Below the pieces are notes generated by a model, which was given only the letters and a program-made list of their open reading frames with translations, had not been told where the DNA came from and made no database searches. Shown piece by piece: positions 21,487 through 32,029 of a stretch of DNA of 64,000 nt. Position 1 is the stretch's first letter; each line of letters starts with the position of its first letter. Origin of the DNA: Dendrophyllia cribrosa (taxonomy: Eukaryota; Cnidaria; Anthozoa; Scleractinia; Dendrophylliidae); assembly GCA_024195265.1 (NCBI GenBank), contig JAJLRJ010000005.1, forward strand, positions 28,223,973-28,287,972. The letters are read 5' to 3'. A program made the position numbers and the translations under genes.

Positions 21487-24400
21487 TCAAAGGTTCAGCC
21501 TGGATGGAGGTTTGACAATCCTTCCACTGCGGGTCCTTTGTACGGGTAGCTGGGATGGAGAACTGGTACGTTGAACAATCTGGGGAGGCTCTTCCTCTGA
21601 TGGAGCTGGGTCACTACTGCTCATGGCAGGGTGATCGTCGGGTGGAGCCGTTGGTATGTTAGGCGTGGTCGGAGGCAGTGAAGCAGATAAAGGGGGCTCT
21701 TGTTGAGGTTCGGGTGTCTGTGCATCCAGGTTTGCTTGAGCAGGTTCAGAGACGCTATCCTGTGCACTACGTAGAAACTTCCGGTTTCTTCGATATATAG
21801 ACCCGTCGACCTCTACTAGGTAGGAACGTGGGGCCACCTTTTTAATGCAGACCCCTCTTCTCCATTTCCTGCCTCTGTCTGATGGGGAGGGCATCAGTCT
21901 AATGGGCTGACCAATTTCCAGTTCAGGAAGTTCTTTGGAGCCTCGGTCAAAGTATTTCTTAGCCATTCTTCGCTTTTTCGTCAGTTTCCGTTCGACGTCT
22001 GACTGTATCTCAGGCTCAAGGAGATGCTGTGCTACTGGCAATGTAGTTTTGGTTCTCTTGGACATCAGTCTTTGCACTGGGCTGCTATCCATCCCTTCTG
22101 TAGGCGTGTTTCTGTAATCCAGGAAGCTCAGCCACTGATCCTGATTAGCTTTTGCTGCTTTCTTCTGGAGAGTTTTTGCCGTCTTAACAGCAGCTTCAAC
22201 AAGTCCATTAGACTGTGAATGGTATGGTGATGATGTGAAGTGCTCAAATTGCCAGTGGTTGGCAAATCTTGTGTATTCAGCGCAGTCAAATTGTGGGCCA
22301 TTGTCTGTGTACACTCTGTCTGGAATACCAAAGCGCGCGAAATGCTGCTTTGTCTTGTGGATGACTGCCAGGGATGTCGTTTGGGGCATCTCGTCGACTT
22401 CCCAGTATCCACTAAAGGCATCTACTGTTATCAGATAGTTGTTACCACCATGGCTGTATAGATCTTGGGCCACTATACTCCACGGTCGGGTTGGCAGCTC
22501 TGGAGTTATCAGCGGTTCTTTCGGCTGGGCTGGTTGATACTCTGCACACAGGCTGCAATTACTCACCACTTCAACAATTTGGTGGCTCATACCAGGCCAA
22601 AACAAAGCATCTTTGGCCCGTCTTAAACAAGCTTGCTGTCCTTGATGACTTGTATGAATGCGCTTTAACATTTCTTTGCGTAATGCAGTTGGAATGATCA
22701 CTCGATCTCCTTTGTACAACACACCATTGTAGACTCCGATTTCATCACGGTATGTCCAATATTCAGCGATCAGTGGCTCCATTTGCTGCTTTGTCTCTGG
22801 CCATCCCTGTAGGACAGTCATCTTGAGACGTTGTAGCTGGTTGTCTGCTTCAGTAAGGCGTTGGATGTTCTTTAAACCATCGTTTGATACTCTCAGGAAC
22901 TCGGCCGCATTAACATCTTCCAAGTCAAGGCAACAGATTTCTTCATTTTCCGGTCTGAGACAGTTCGTAGGAGGAGCAGTGCTTGGCAGTGGTGCTCTAG
23001 ATAATGTATCAGCAAGAAACATTTCAGTTCCTTTCTTGTAGCCAACCTCAAGGCTAAACTTCTGTAGGCGAAGGAGCATCCCCTGAAGACGCTTTGGGGC
23101 TGCTGTCAGTGGCTTTTTAAAGATGGTTTCTAGGGGTTTGTGGTCACTCTGCACGCTGACGAACTTCCTTCCAAAGATGTATTGATTAAAACGCATGCAA
23201 GCGAAGACGATGGCCAAACATTCTTTTTCGATCTGAGTGTAACCTCTCTCTGTTTGTGTTAGCGTTCTCGAGGCGAATGCCACAGGCTGACCATCTTGTA
23301 GCAGGGCTGCACCAAGGCCGGTTTCACTGCTGTCGCACTGGATGGTGACGGGTAGGTTCACATCATAGTAGCGTAAGACAGGGTAGTCTGCCACGAGTTG
23401 ATTGACGCGGTCAAATGCATCTTGGTGGTGTTTCTCCCACACCCAGTCTGCATCCTTGTCGGTGAGTCGTCGCAATGGTTCACACTCGTCAGCCAGATGG
23501 GGAACAAACTTGGCTAGGTAGTTTACAAATCCCAGGAATCGTTGCACCGCTTTGACTTTCTCTGCATTGGTTCGTCCATCTGGGCTCGGCATCTCTTGGA
23601 CTGCACGGACTTTCTCTGGGTCAGGCTTGACTCCACTTGATGTTAACAGGTGGCCGATGTAGGGGACTTCCGGTAGTCTGAGCTTCAGCTTCTTGGAGTT
23701 CAGCTTCAAGTTGACTTCTCTGGCTCTCTTCAATAATGCAATTAGGTTGTGGTCATGGTCTTGCAATGCCTCTTCCTTGGTCTCCCCCTGTCCTGTGATA
23801 AGGATGTCATCTGCTATGACATAGATACCAGGCAGTCCTTCAAGTACTTCATGTTGTCTGCGCTGATATTCTTCTGGTGCTGTTGCAATTCCAAAGGGCA
23901 TTCTTAACCAGCGGTATCGTCCGAAAGGCGTCCAGAAGGTCGTAAGGTAACTGCTTGGCGCGTCGAGTTTCACCTGCCAGAACCCATTTCTAGCATCAGC
24001 TACGCTGAAGACCTTGGCTTTAGAGAGTTCCGGAAGAATTTCATCGATCGTTGGCATCGGGTAATGTGACCGTTTAAGGGCTTTGTTCAGGTCCTTCGGA
24101 TCAATGCATAATCGTAGTTTGTTGCCTTTACGTACAACAACTTCACTGCTTATCCAGTCTGTCGGATCAGTGACTTTCTTGAGGACTTGCATCTTTTCTA
24201 ATTCCTCAATGTGTGCCTTGAGCTCAGCTTTCAGTGGTATGGCCACTTTTCTTGGAGTATGTTTCACTGGTGTAATGTTCGGGTCTACCTCTAAATGGTA
24301 TTCTCCGGGGAGACATCCTAAACCTTCAAATACGTCCTTGTATTCGGTGAGAATATCTTGTACTGCTGCTGGAGGTATGTCAACGCTGTTCGCTGCATGT

Positions 24401-25200
24401 ACGGTAATCAGTCCCATGCTAGTGCAGGTTTCACCTGACAACAAGGGTTGCTGGGATCCTGGGACAATCTTGAAGTTTAGCAGATGCTGTTCGCTCTTGT
24501 ATTTACATTGCAAATTGCACTCTCCCAGGGCTTGTACGAGGCTTTCGTCGTAGAGCCTAAGCTTTGCTGTGGTCAGTTGCATAGCTGGATTTCCACTCTG
24601 CTTTATTTCACACAGCCTGTCAAAGGACATAACATTACATGTAGCACCTGTGTCCAGCTGACAACGAACCAGAGCTTCTCCATTTTCATCAAAGAAACGA
24701 AGGGGTACAAAGAAGCGCTTACTCTGTTGGTGTTCCACCGCTCCCACGGATTCAACGTAATATACCGACTCATCTTCTGAGGCTGAATCCTCTTGTACGT
24801 AGTGGACGTTTTGCTTTTGTAAACACACAGTCTGGAAATGGTTGAGTTTCCCACACTTTCTGCATGTTTTGCCAAATGCTGAGCATTTGTTCTTATCATA
24901 AACGTGCTGGCCGCCACAGTAAATACACTCACGTTCCTGCTTGAGTTGCCTGCCAGTGGTGCTTCTACTTCTTTTGATTGATCTTTCAGGTCGCTTCTTC
25001 TTAGGGCCTTCCTTTTCCACAAAGTTTACTGGCTCTTGTCCTTTGTCTCCATTACCCTCAATTTTCTTTAGCTGCTCGCTGGTCGTTTCACTGATCCTAA
25101 GAGACTCTACAGCTTTCTTTAAATCACAACTTTTCTCTCTGAATAACCTTGTTCTCGCTGCACTGTCCTTACAGCCCAGCACCAGTCGGTCTCGCACCAT
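21487..25200 (-). CDS. pol: Gag C-terminus and Pol polyprotein (PR-RT-RNaseH-IN)
   Basis: An uninterrupted 1237-codon frame. Rough residues: zinc knuckles at 92-126, the second a classical CX2CX4HX4C (CRKCGKLNHFQTVC); aspartic protease with DTGA at 183-186; reverse transcriptase about 310-520, with the active-site motif written IADD (462-465) in place of a more usual YxDD; RNase H about 615-735 with D623, E658 and D685; integrase with an HHCC zinc finger (H849, H852 or close by, C882, C885) and a DD35E triad D913, D966, E1002. The C terminus is Pro-rich. The ATG at 25200 is not the natural start: the preceding Gag codons (QLAEPCQFGALEDE) are in the same frame upstream, and Gag is broken just before them. 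The element is probably defective for Gag but its enzymes look intact. Confidence 0.95.
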   Translation of the reverse strand: MVRDRLVLGCKDSAARTRLFREKSCDLKKAVESLRISETTSEQLKKIEGNGDKGQEPVNFVEKEGPKKKRPERSIKRSRSTTGRQLKQERECIYCGGQHVYDKNKCSAFGKTCRKCGKLNHFQTVCLQKQNVHYVQEDSASEDESVYYVESVGAVEHQQSKRFFVPLRFFDENGEALVRCQLDTGATCNVMSFDRLCEIKQSGNPAMQLTTAKLRLYDESLVQALGECNLQCKYKSEQHLLNFKIVPGSQQPLLSGETCTSMGLITVHAANSVDIPPAAVQDILTEYKDVFEGLGCLPGEYHLEVDPNITPVKHTPRKVAIPLKAELKAHIEELEKMQVLKKVTDPTDWISSEVVVRKGNKLRLCIDPKDLNKALKRSHYPMPTIDEILPELSKAKVFSVADARNGFWQVKLDAPSSYLTTFWTPFGRYRWLRMPFGIATAPEEYQRRQHEVLEGLPGIYVIADDILITGQGETKEEALQDHDHNLIALLKRAREVNLKLNSKKLKLRLPEVPYIGHLLTSSGVKPDPEKVRAVQEMPSPDGRTNAEKVKAVQRFLGFVNYLAKFVPHLADECEPLRRLTDKDADWVWEKHHQDAFDRVNQLVADYPVLRYYDVNLPVTIQCDSSETGLGAALLQDGQPVAFASRTLTQTERGYTQIEKECLAIVFACMRFNQYIFGRKFVSVQSDHKPLETIFKKPLTAAPKRLQGMLLRLQKFSLEVGYKKGTEMFLADTLSRAPLPSTAPPTNCLRPENEEICCLDLEDVNAAEFLRVSNDGLKNIQRLTEADNQLQRLKMTVLQGWPETKQQMEPLIAEYWTYRDEIGVYNGVLYKGDRVIIPTALRKEMLKRIHTSHQGQQACLRRAKDALFWPGMSHQIVEVVSNCSLCAEYQPAQPKEPLITPELPTRPWSIVAQDLYSHGGNNYLITVDAFSGYWEVDEMPQTTSLAVIHKTKQHFARFGIPDRVYTDNGPQFDCAEYTRFANHWQFEHFTSSPYHSQSNGLVEAAVKTAKTLQKKAAKANQDQWLSFLDYRNTPTEGMDSSPVQRLMSKRTKTTLPVAQHLLEPEIQSDVERKLTKKRRMAKKYFDRGSKELPELEIGQPIRLMPSPSDRGRKWRRGVCIKKVAPRSYLVEVDGSIYRRNRKFLRSAQDSVSEPAQANLDAQTPEPQQEPPLSASLPPTTPNIPTAPPDDHPAMSSSDPAPSEEEPPQIVQRTSSPSQLPVQRTRSGRIVKPPSRLNL

Positions 25201-25531
25201 TTCGTCTTCGAGAGCTCCAAATTGGCATGGTTCGGCGAGTTGATCGTTCGTACAGTATATTTCTTACCGGTACGAAGTGGTCTTGAAGAGCGCCCAAGAT
25301 TATCGCTGGATCTTTCATGTCATCATCGGTGAGCTGTAAGCGTTTCAAGATCTTTTTGCACTCGGCGCCCGTTAAGCTTTTGAGAGTTGCGACTTGAATT
25401 TTCTTGTCTTTCCCGTCGAGCCCTGTCGCTACCAGGTAATCTTCGTATGCTTCACGAAACATCTTCCAATTTGTGGGTAAATCTCCGCTGCAATTCATTT
25501 GTTCAGGCGCTGGTATCTGATAAGTAGCCAT
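25169..25531 (-). pseudogene. gag: Gag N-terminal part, frame broken
   Basis: Opens with ATG at 25531 and encodes a Gag-like start (MATYQIPAPEQMNCSGD) with a helical capsid-type region. The frame holds to about VRNILYER, after which the residues become nonsense-like and run to a stop at 25169. In another frame the sequence resumes as QLAEPCQFGALEDEMVRDRL, joining pol. The simplest reading is a short out-of-frame deletion near 25250, removing part of the middle of Gag. Programmed frameshifting is less likely because residues appear to be missing. Confidence 0.8.
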
Positions 25532-25654
25532 ATCGACCAGTTCAAATTCAAGATGGCGTCCTACACAAGGAAACTAACGTCGTCGAGAAAACAATTTCTT
25601 TAACGTTCGTGTCGAAATCCCTCTGCACTTGTGACTGACACGGCTTCAGCTAAA

Positions 25655-25674
25655 GAATCCCACTCCTGACACCA
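25655..25674 (-). promoter_or_regulatory. Primer-binding site, tRNA-Leu
   Basis: The + strand reads GAATCCCACTCCTGACACCA directly before the 5' LTR. This equals the 3' end of animal tRNA-Leu (CAG-type) with its CCA, so the element RNA would be primed by tRNA-Leu over about 20 bases. The tRNA match is from memory of the tRNA-Leu sequence. Confidence 0.85.
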
Positions 25675-25843
25675 TGTAACGGTGTTTAATCCTCGCTAGA
25701 ATCCCCAGATTCGAACTCCCGAGCTTCGGTTGTTCCCGCCATCGTAACGGCTCGAAAGACCACCCCCCGCTGGCCTACAGCGGGCGCAATACTGACACCC
25801 AGAAACCCTTACAAGATAAAATCTAATTACATATATCGTAACA
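25675..25843 (-). repeat. 5' LTR of gypsy element
   Basis: 169 bp, one difference from the 3' LTR. It should hold the element promoter; no clear TATA box was picked out. Confidence 0.97.
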
Positions 25844-26693
25844 CTGGCTAACTATTATTATTATTATTATTATTAGTTTATTGGTTTTATTATTTTTATT
25901 CTTTCTTTATAGATTCTCTCTTAATGGAATCGAAAACAGGTAGTTTTCATTTTATTTTATTTATGGTGGCTCCGTTGTTCGGGTGCACTCGTCTATGACA
26001 AACTTTGGGTCATAACTTTTTCGGCCTAAAGCGATGGCTATAAAGCTTTGCAAAAAGTTACAGCTATTATTTAGTAATGATATGATATAATTCGATTTAA
26101 CTAGGAAAAAATGTTTTTAGTGACAATCAAGTTTTTTGAACATGATGAATAATGATTTCATGATTAATATAACAGGAATGATCATTCGTCTCCGATTGTA
26201 TGAGTTACATAAGTGAGCAAAATAAGGCTCAACTCTATCTTTTATAAACAATTACAAAATTTTTCATTTTTTTTTACTTTAGAAAATAATTATTTCGTAT
26301 GAAAGTACCGGACCTTACATGTCAAACGATCGGACGTTACGTCCGGCCTCCGGCCTCAAACGAACCCCCCTGAATAATAGCTGTAACTTTTCGCAAAGTT
26401 TTATAGCAAAGATTTTAAAGGGCCGAAACAGTTATGATCCAAAGTTTATCACCGTAAAACTGTAAAAAAAAGCAAGATATAGTCAAAATTCAGAGCATAA
26501 CCACAACACACCACAATTCACCTGATTAACGCTAATGCCAACACGAAAGGGCAAAAAGGATGGAGTTAAACCTGCGGAAAGTGATACTAGCATGGTTTTA
26601 TTTATGGCAAGTCTTAGGTGTTCGGGAACGGCGGTTGTGGAAGATAGTCAGCCCGTGCCTGCGTGTTAATCATAAAGAGCTATAGCCTAGTTT

Positions 26694-27085
26694 CCATATA
26701 ATCGCTACGATCGCAACGACAGCAGCGATCTTTACGATCGACGATCGCTGCGATTCTTGCGATCCTTCCGATCGCTGAGACCTCAGGTTTCCATATGATC
26801 GCAACGATCGCAAGAAAACGTCGAGTAGGCCTGGATCTGATAAACTTTAAATACATTATGGGATACAAGGCTTTTGGGTGCAATGCTTTCTGGGACATTT
26901 TGGATCGCAAGGATCGCAAGAGTGGTTTCCATAAAAAACCTCTCGATCGCAAGGATCGCAAGGATCGTAACGATCGCAAGGATCGCAAAGTTTTTGGTTT
27001 TCATATGATCGCAAGGGTCGCACAACACTTTTTTCTGCGATCGCTGCGATCCTTGCGATCCTTGCGATTATATGGAAACCAGGCT
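26694..27085. mobile_element. GATCGCAAG-rich MITE
   Basis: Inverted ends AGCCTAGTTTCCATATAATC (left) and AGCCTGGTTTCCATATAATC (right, reversed). TAT lies at both sides (26691-26693, 27086-27088). Much of the interior consists of the repeated 9-mer GATCGCAAG and its reverse. The paralogous place in unit B (about 30313) reads GAACTACAGAGTGCTC without the element, which is a natural empty site and confirms the insertion. Confidence 0.85.
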
Positions 27086-27232
27086 TATAGAGTACACAAG
27101 AAGCAAAAGCTCTGAGTGAAAGGTATAAAATTTAAACCCTTGCCCCGTCGAATGCATAAATTGGCAAAAAACACATTTGTATCAATACAATAAAAATTGT
27201 AGATAAATCCAATATTTAATATTCTTGTCTAA

Positions 27233-27395
27233 GGGCCTGGTCGCACTACAGTCAAGAACAAAAATTAGCCCGTGCAAAATGACATAAAAACAAAAACATT
27301 CCACAAAAAGCGTGTCCCACCCGAGCGGTTTCTTTTGTTTTCCTCGATTTTTGCACGGACTAATTTTTGTTTTTGACTGTAGTGCGACCAGGCCC
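27233..27395. mobile_element. TAA-type MITE, 46-bp TIRs
   Basis: 163 bp, ends GGGCCTGGTCGCACTACAG in inverted orientation with only a few mismatches over about 46 bp. TAA flanks both sides (27230-27232, 27396-27398). The corresponding place in unit B (about 30590) reads CTTGTTCAATTCAGG with no element. The right end lies only 24 bp from the splice acceptor of the first PLAT exon, so the insertion has moved the branch-point region. Confidence 0.9.
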
Positions 27396-27419
27396 TAATT
27401 TAGGTTTTTTTGCTTCCAG

Positions 27420-27561
27420 AGTACCACGTGAGAGTGTCCACCTCCTCTATTTCGCGTGCTGGAATGAGCGGAAATGTGTCAATTAAAATACATGGCGATA
27501 GAGGAGCCACCCAGCAAATATTCCTGGATAACCCAGACCTTGATGACTTTGAACCAGGAAA
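27420..27561 (+). CDS. PLAT domain 1, exon a
   Basis: Enters in phase 1 after acceptor TTTGCTTCCAG and leaves in phase 2 at GTACGT. The residues EYHVRVSTSSISRAGM then GNVSIKIHG match strands 1-3 of a PLAT/LH2 beta-sandwich, and DDFEPG is the conserved loop before strand 4. PLAT domains bind lipid or protein partners at membranes or in the extracellular matrix. The gene context (signal peptide, LDLa repeats) suggests an extracellular role. Confidence 0.9.
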
Positions 27562-28531
27562 GTACGTTAAGTAACGCTAGGGACAATAAACTCCAAAAAA
27601 CTTTAGGGTGTAATATAATATGGAATAAGGATAAATATAAAATACCGCATTAAAATTTATTTATATCCAATTAATGTTTAGTTAAGGTACAATTTCAGTT
27701 CCGTACAAGTAGGAGGAAAATCGCAATCTATACACTATGTCTTCGTTTCTTATTAATGGTTGTTAGAAACCAATCCGTACTAGGAGTTTCTCTTTGGTCG
27801 TGAAGAACCGATCCTCCCAATAAACGCAACATGAGTTAAAAACAAAGACAAAGACCTTAATAATTCGTTTTTCATTGCACGCTTACGCGAGAATCATTCA
27901 GTCATTAATATGGTTATGTTGTCTGTTTCTGAAAAAAAAAAAGCTTATGATAAACGAGCGAAATAGAATATAATACATGACTGCTTGGATATTTCGTATT
28001 TTTTTATTATATAAACGACAATAATGACCAAGTTTTAAGCAATTTTTCGAACATTGTCCTTATATTTCCGATAATTTTCGAAAATTCTCCAAATACTGTC
28101 CAAAGGTTGTATGATCATCTTTTTTTAAATTTTCCACGATTGCAAGGACTTAATAGAAGATGTTCAAAGATTTCCGATGGAGATCCGAATATGTTTTTAT
28201 TTTAGGCCAATAAGTTTTGATTCGTTTGACGTTTAATGAGTTTAAACATGAAAGTAAACAGTTAAGACAGCATTGATGTGTTAGAATGTGGGAAAATCCT
28301 TATATTTCACTAAAGTTTATATTATAAAAAATGGTTGCTGAGGAGGGAAATCCGGAAAATTAGGAGAAAGGGACGTATAGTTGGGAGATCCCGCCTTTCC
28401 TTATAATAGAACTCACAGTGTCAGGAGAATTATAATCAACTATGGGATTTCGTTATGATGCAGCACCATGAACAGATTTGACATTTTGAGGTAAGGATAT
28501 TTTAATTTTTATATATAATTGTTTGTTGTAG

Positions 28532-28628
28532 TAATGACAACTTTACAGTGGAAGCAGAAGACGTAGGACGCGTGAGAGGAGTCGAAATTCGTCATGATTA
28601 TGGGGATAATTACTGGTATCTTGATAAA
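28532..28628 (+). CDS. PLAT domain 1, exon b
   Basis: 97 bases between TTGTTGTAG and GTGAGC, phase 2 in and 0 out. Encodes NNDNFTVEAEDVGRVRGVEI followed by a short acidic loop and YWYLDK, the V-G-x-V-xx-V-x-I core and the W-Y-L strand of PLAT. Confidence 0.9.
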
Positions 28629-29431
28629 GTGAGCTTCTAAAATATTAAAGATTACTTGCTAAACATCGCATTAAAATAAATACCTATACTAATCACCAGA
28701 GCACCTAACGAAACATATACATGTATGTTCATTTAAAAGTTGTCAAACGCCGGAAAATAAACAAGCAAGGCCGACCAACAGCTTTTTTCTCAATTATGCT
28801 ACAGCATAAAAGCTACTCAACATAAATAATGCGTAATTATCTAAGAACGTCACCCGTGGCTTAGATTATTAAAACTCAACATGCATATCGAGCTATAATA
28901 TAGTCTCTCAATATCTAAACCTAAAAATTCTGATTTTAATTTGCATATTTGCATAAATTATGTATGATTGTTGGTTACCATGGAGATTGGCATTAATTAT
29001 TTGTTTACTTTTTGTATCACAAAAATGTTCAGAATTTAATAAGCTCTCTAATCATATATAACATGTATATATTACTGTAAAGTACAGTCTTTTATAAAAC
29101 CATTTTATTTTGTAGTCCTCTGAACCATTTTTCCTCTCCAAAAATATTCAGTCTGAAAAGGGTTAAAAGGTGACAGGCCTAGTCCAAATCCACCTTTTGA
29201 ATAGCGTTACCCCAAGTACGTGCCTGAGAGATTTCACCTTTTAGTTCAAAATTAAGATATAACAGGCCTGTTGTGTAGCATGTTGTCGATTCTTTGTTCT
29301 TAGTGATTTACGCTTTCCAAAGCCGTTTAAAATATTTAGTTATGCTGACGTTTGTTTGCTAGCTCTTGACATAACAATGGAGTTTCTTTGACTATCTTTA
29401 AGGTCATAATTGGGTTCTTGTTTCATTATAG

Positions 29432-29519
29432 ATTGGTATAAAGAAAGGCAATGAACTGGGTTATACAGAATTTACTTACAACGACTTTGTACTTGGAGAA
29501 GAGTGGATTAGATTACTCC
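29432..29519 (+). CDS. PLAT domain 1, exon c
   Basis: 88 bases between TTTCATTATAG and GTAAGT, phase 0 in and 1 out. Encodes IGIKKGNELGYTEFTYNDFV and the last strand ending EEWIRLL. Phase 1 at both borders makes exons a-c a shuffling-ready 1-1 module, and the join to exon a of domain 2 gives LLQYHV. Confidence 0.9.
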
Positions 29520-30616
29520 GTAAGTGATCATACGAGAATATTGACAACCTTATATAAAAATAGATTTATTCAAAGTTCTCGTAAGCAACCATTCTGACAC
29601 TTTGTTGCACTTTGGCGATGTTTGGATCGGAAGTTGAGCTAATTTGCATAATTGGGCAATCTTTCGTGACGTGGGTAGGCATTCAAAGCTCTTGACTTGA
29701 AACTATGGATGTACATGTAAACTAACACAGGTCCAGTCTTAATTCTTGTGAAATATAAATAAAATTCGTTGTATTCTGTAAACAGGAGAGGTTTCCAGGG
29801 TAAAAAGTACACCACCGACCTACTGGTTTTTAGATGTGTTGAGTTCTTTCTTCAATCTCGCCAAGTTTCATTTAAACTGGAGAGATTGCATGTATCACCC
29901 CTGCTTGACACCAAGAAATAATACTAAGAAACTGCCCGACCATTATTTATAAATTATTCGCTTTTATTGTTTCTTTATAGATTCTTTCTTTATGGAACCG
30001 AAAACAGACAGTTTTCATTTTATGTTATCTAAAACGAAAGAAAAAACGAAGATAGAGTCACAGTTCAGAGCATACTTGTAGCTATACAACACACCACAAT
30101 TCAACTGATTTCGTCTGTTATGGTTTATATCTTTTTTTTGTTTTAAATAACATAATACCAACACGGAAGAGCAAAAGGGGTGGGGTTACCTGCTGAAGGT
30201 AGGAGATAGAAGATGGAAAATACCTTGAACGAGAACAATGGGGAGTGAAGCCTTATCTCGTTTGTCGGGAACGGCGGTAGTACGAGATTTTCAAACCATT
30301 CCTATTTTCTTAGCGTAAAGAACTACAGAGTGCTCATAAAGCAAAAGCTCTGAAGGAAAGGTACACAAATGAAAACTTTTGTCCGTCGAATAAGTAAATC
30401 AGTTTGGTAAGTCCAAAGGTTCGGCAAACTTTGGCTTTACAAAAATTGTAGGTAAACCCAATTCGGCATCCCGAGGTCAGTTGCGAGCCACGTAATTTTA
30501 GTAATTATCAGAGTGGTTGTTCTTCGGAGGAATAATTTGATATTTTGTTCTTGGTGTTGTAAGAGCATTTCAAATATTCAGTACACTTGTTCAATTCAGG
30601 TTTTTTTTTCTTCCAG

Positions 30617-30758
30617 AGTATCACGTGATAGTATCTACCTCCATTCATTCGCGTGCTGGAATAAAAGCAAATGTTTTGATCAAAATACATGGCGATGTAG
30701 GAGTCACCCAGCAAATAAACCTGGATAACTCAGACCTTGATTACCTTGAACCTGGAAA
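30617..30758 (+). CDS. PLAT domain 2, exon a
   Basis: 142 bases, the same length and phases (1 in, 2 out) as 27420-27561. Encodes QYHVIVSTSIHSRAGIKANV then LIKIHGD and DYLEPG. Differences from domain 1 keep the hydrophobic pattern, as expected if both copies are under constraint. Confidence 0.9.
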
Positions 30759-31035
30759 GTACGTTAAAAAGCGCTCGCTTAGTAGGCTTTACGGCATAAT
30801 GTAATATCACATAAGGATAAATATGAAATACCGCTTTAAAATTCAATCCAAATTCAATACAATTTCTGTTCATTTAAGGTACAATATCAGTTTCGTATAA
30901 GCAGAAAGAGAATCGCAATGAAATCACTACTAATGACTTTTTATTAATGGATGCTCAAGAAAAATAAATTTATCATAGGAGGTTTTCTTTGGTCGTGAAG
31001 AATCAATTCTCCCAAAAAGTACAACCATAGTTAAT

Positions 31036-31340
31036 CTATTTTGGCGGGGCCTTTTTTGTAAGTTTCCGAACCTGGGAAGGGGAGCAGGGGGGATGGGTGG
31101 TGCTCTCACTCGTAACTTCAAGAGCATTTAAACAATGACATTGAAACCAAGACGGTATGTGGAACGTCCAAAACTGTTTCATTTGCGGTCCACAAAATGG
31201 AACGATAACGTCATATGACGTAGGAATTACGTAATACGTTCTGCACAGCCGCCATCTTGGATCCGCCATCTTGGATTCTCCAAAATCTCAAAAAACCGTC
31301 CAAATTCACTCAAAAGTAATCAAAACCAAAAACGAAATTT
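31036..31340 (+). mobile_element. CCCTATTC TTAA-element fragment
   Basis: Related to 11290-11740 (same strand) and to 54898-55489 (opposite strand), sharing GCCGCCATCTTGGATCCGCC, the ACGTCATATGACGTA segment and a GGCCTTTTTTG end. Truncated after about 31340. Confidence 0.6.
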
Positions 31341-32029
31341 TCGATAATTTCAGAAGACTTTTGAAGATGTTTAAAGATTACGATGACGATCCAAAGATGT
31401 TTCGATTTTAGACCAGCGAGTTTAGATTCATTTGACGTTTAACTGGGAAAAACATGGCAGCTATCGTGAATATTTAACCGTTAAAGTGCGAAAGCGAAGC
31501 GCTATATCGCCGGATTCTTAGCCAGATTCTTAACTGTTTTATAATTTCACACATTAATAACAAATCACAGTTTCGAGAAAAAAAATAATTGAGATATACA
31601 ACCTTTTATTAAGTAAAAAGGCTTACAACTATATTTTACCTCGCGCCATTTTTTTAACACAACAAGCAGCGAATGCCGAAAATCATGATAAGCTGAAATT
31701 AATTTATTAGCGTACACAATTTGAGCGTCTCTTAGTAGCTTTCGTCTACGTAAAGAACGGGACAGAGTAGTGACTACACGAATTAACCGTTGGACGTACA
31801 GGGGGGGGGGGGGGAGGTGGTGCAAGGAGGGAGAGGGAGTGGATGCAACCCCGCTTAAGGTTTTTCTCCGATATTTTCGAGACCATTTATGATTGGCACA
31901 TGCCGTCTTCAGTAGCTTTTCATTTACTCTTCAGACACATTTTGTAAAGTTTGTCGACAACCGGTTGCTATGGTAATGAGATGTGACGTCATCAGTAACA
32001 TGGGATCAAGCCATTTTTTCAACTTCGTT

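Larger units (their letters stand above)
21208..25843 (-). mobile_element. Ty3/gypsy LTR retrotransposon
   Basis: A 4636-bp element on the - strand, antisense to the host gene, within its proposed first intron. Two 169-bp LTRs start TG and end CA and differ at one position only (21222 against 25689). CTGGC flanks both ends (21203-21207, 25844-25848), a 5-bp target duplication typical of the group. A primer-binding site, polypurine tract, gag and a long pol frame are all in place, in gag-PR-RT-RNaseH-IN order (the Ty3 order). There is no env-like frame. LTR identity implies a recent insertion, yet gag is damaged. Confidence 0.97.
14014..27419 (+). other. Proposed 13.4 kb first intron
   Basis: Runs from the GTAAGC donor of the signal exon to the acceptor of the first PLAT exon. 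It holds nearly all features between 14.9 and 27.4 kb, including the gypsy element in antisense orientation, a 118-bp satellite and several MITEs. No exon with PLAT or LDLa character is visible inside. If another gene lies within it, the best hint is the CCAAT/TATA cluster near 15 kb. Confidence 0.45.
25880..29545 (+). repeat. PLAT duplication unit A
   Basis: Intron and exon sequence from about 25.88 kb to just past the third PLAT-1 exon is collinear with unit B (29950-34930). Matching landmarks include TTTCTTTATAGATTCT with GAAAACAG (25903 and 29975), CGGGAACGGCGG (26617 and 30268), GCAAAAGCTCTG (27101 and 30343) and the exons. Two MITEs (26694-27085 and 27233-27395) are present here and absent in unit B. 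Confidence 0.8.

Noticed and set aside
22128..25243. Frames of 60-156 codons opposite or out of frame with pol
   Set aside because: They are shadows of the 1237-codon pol frame.
26680..27115. Frames with RSLRSLRSL and DRKDRKDR repeats
   Set aside because: They translate the GATCGCAAG repeats of a MITE.
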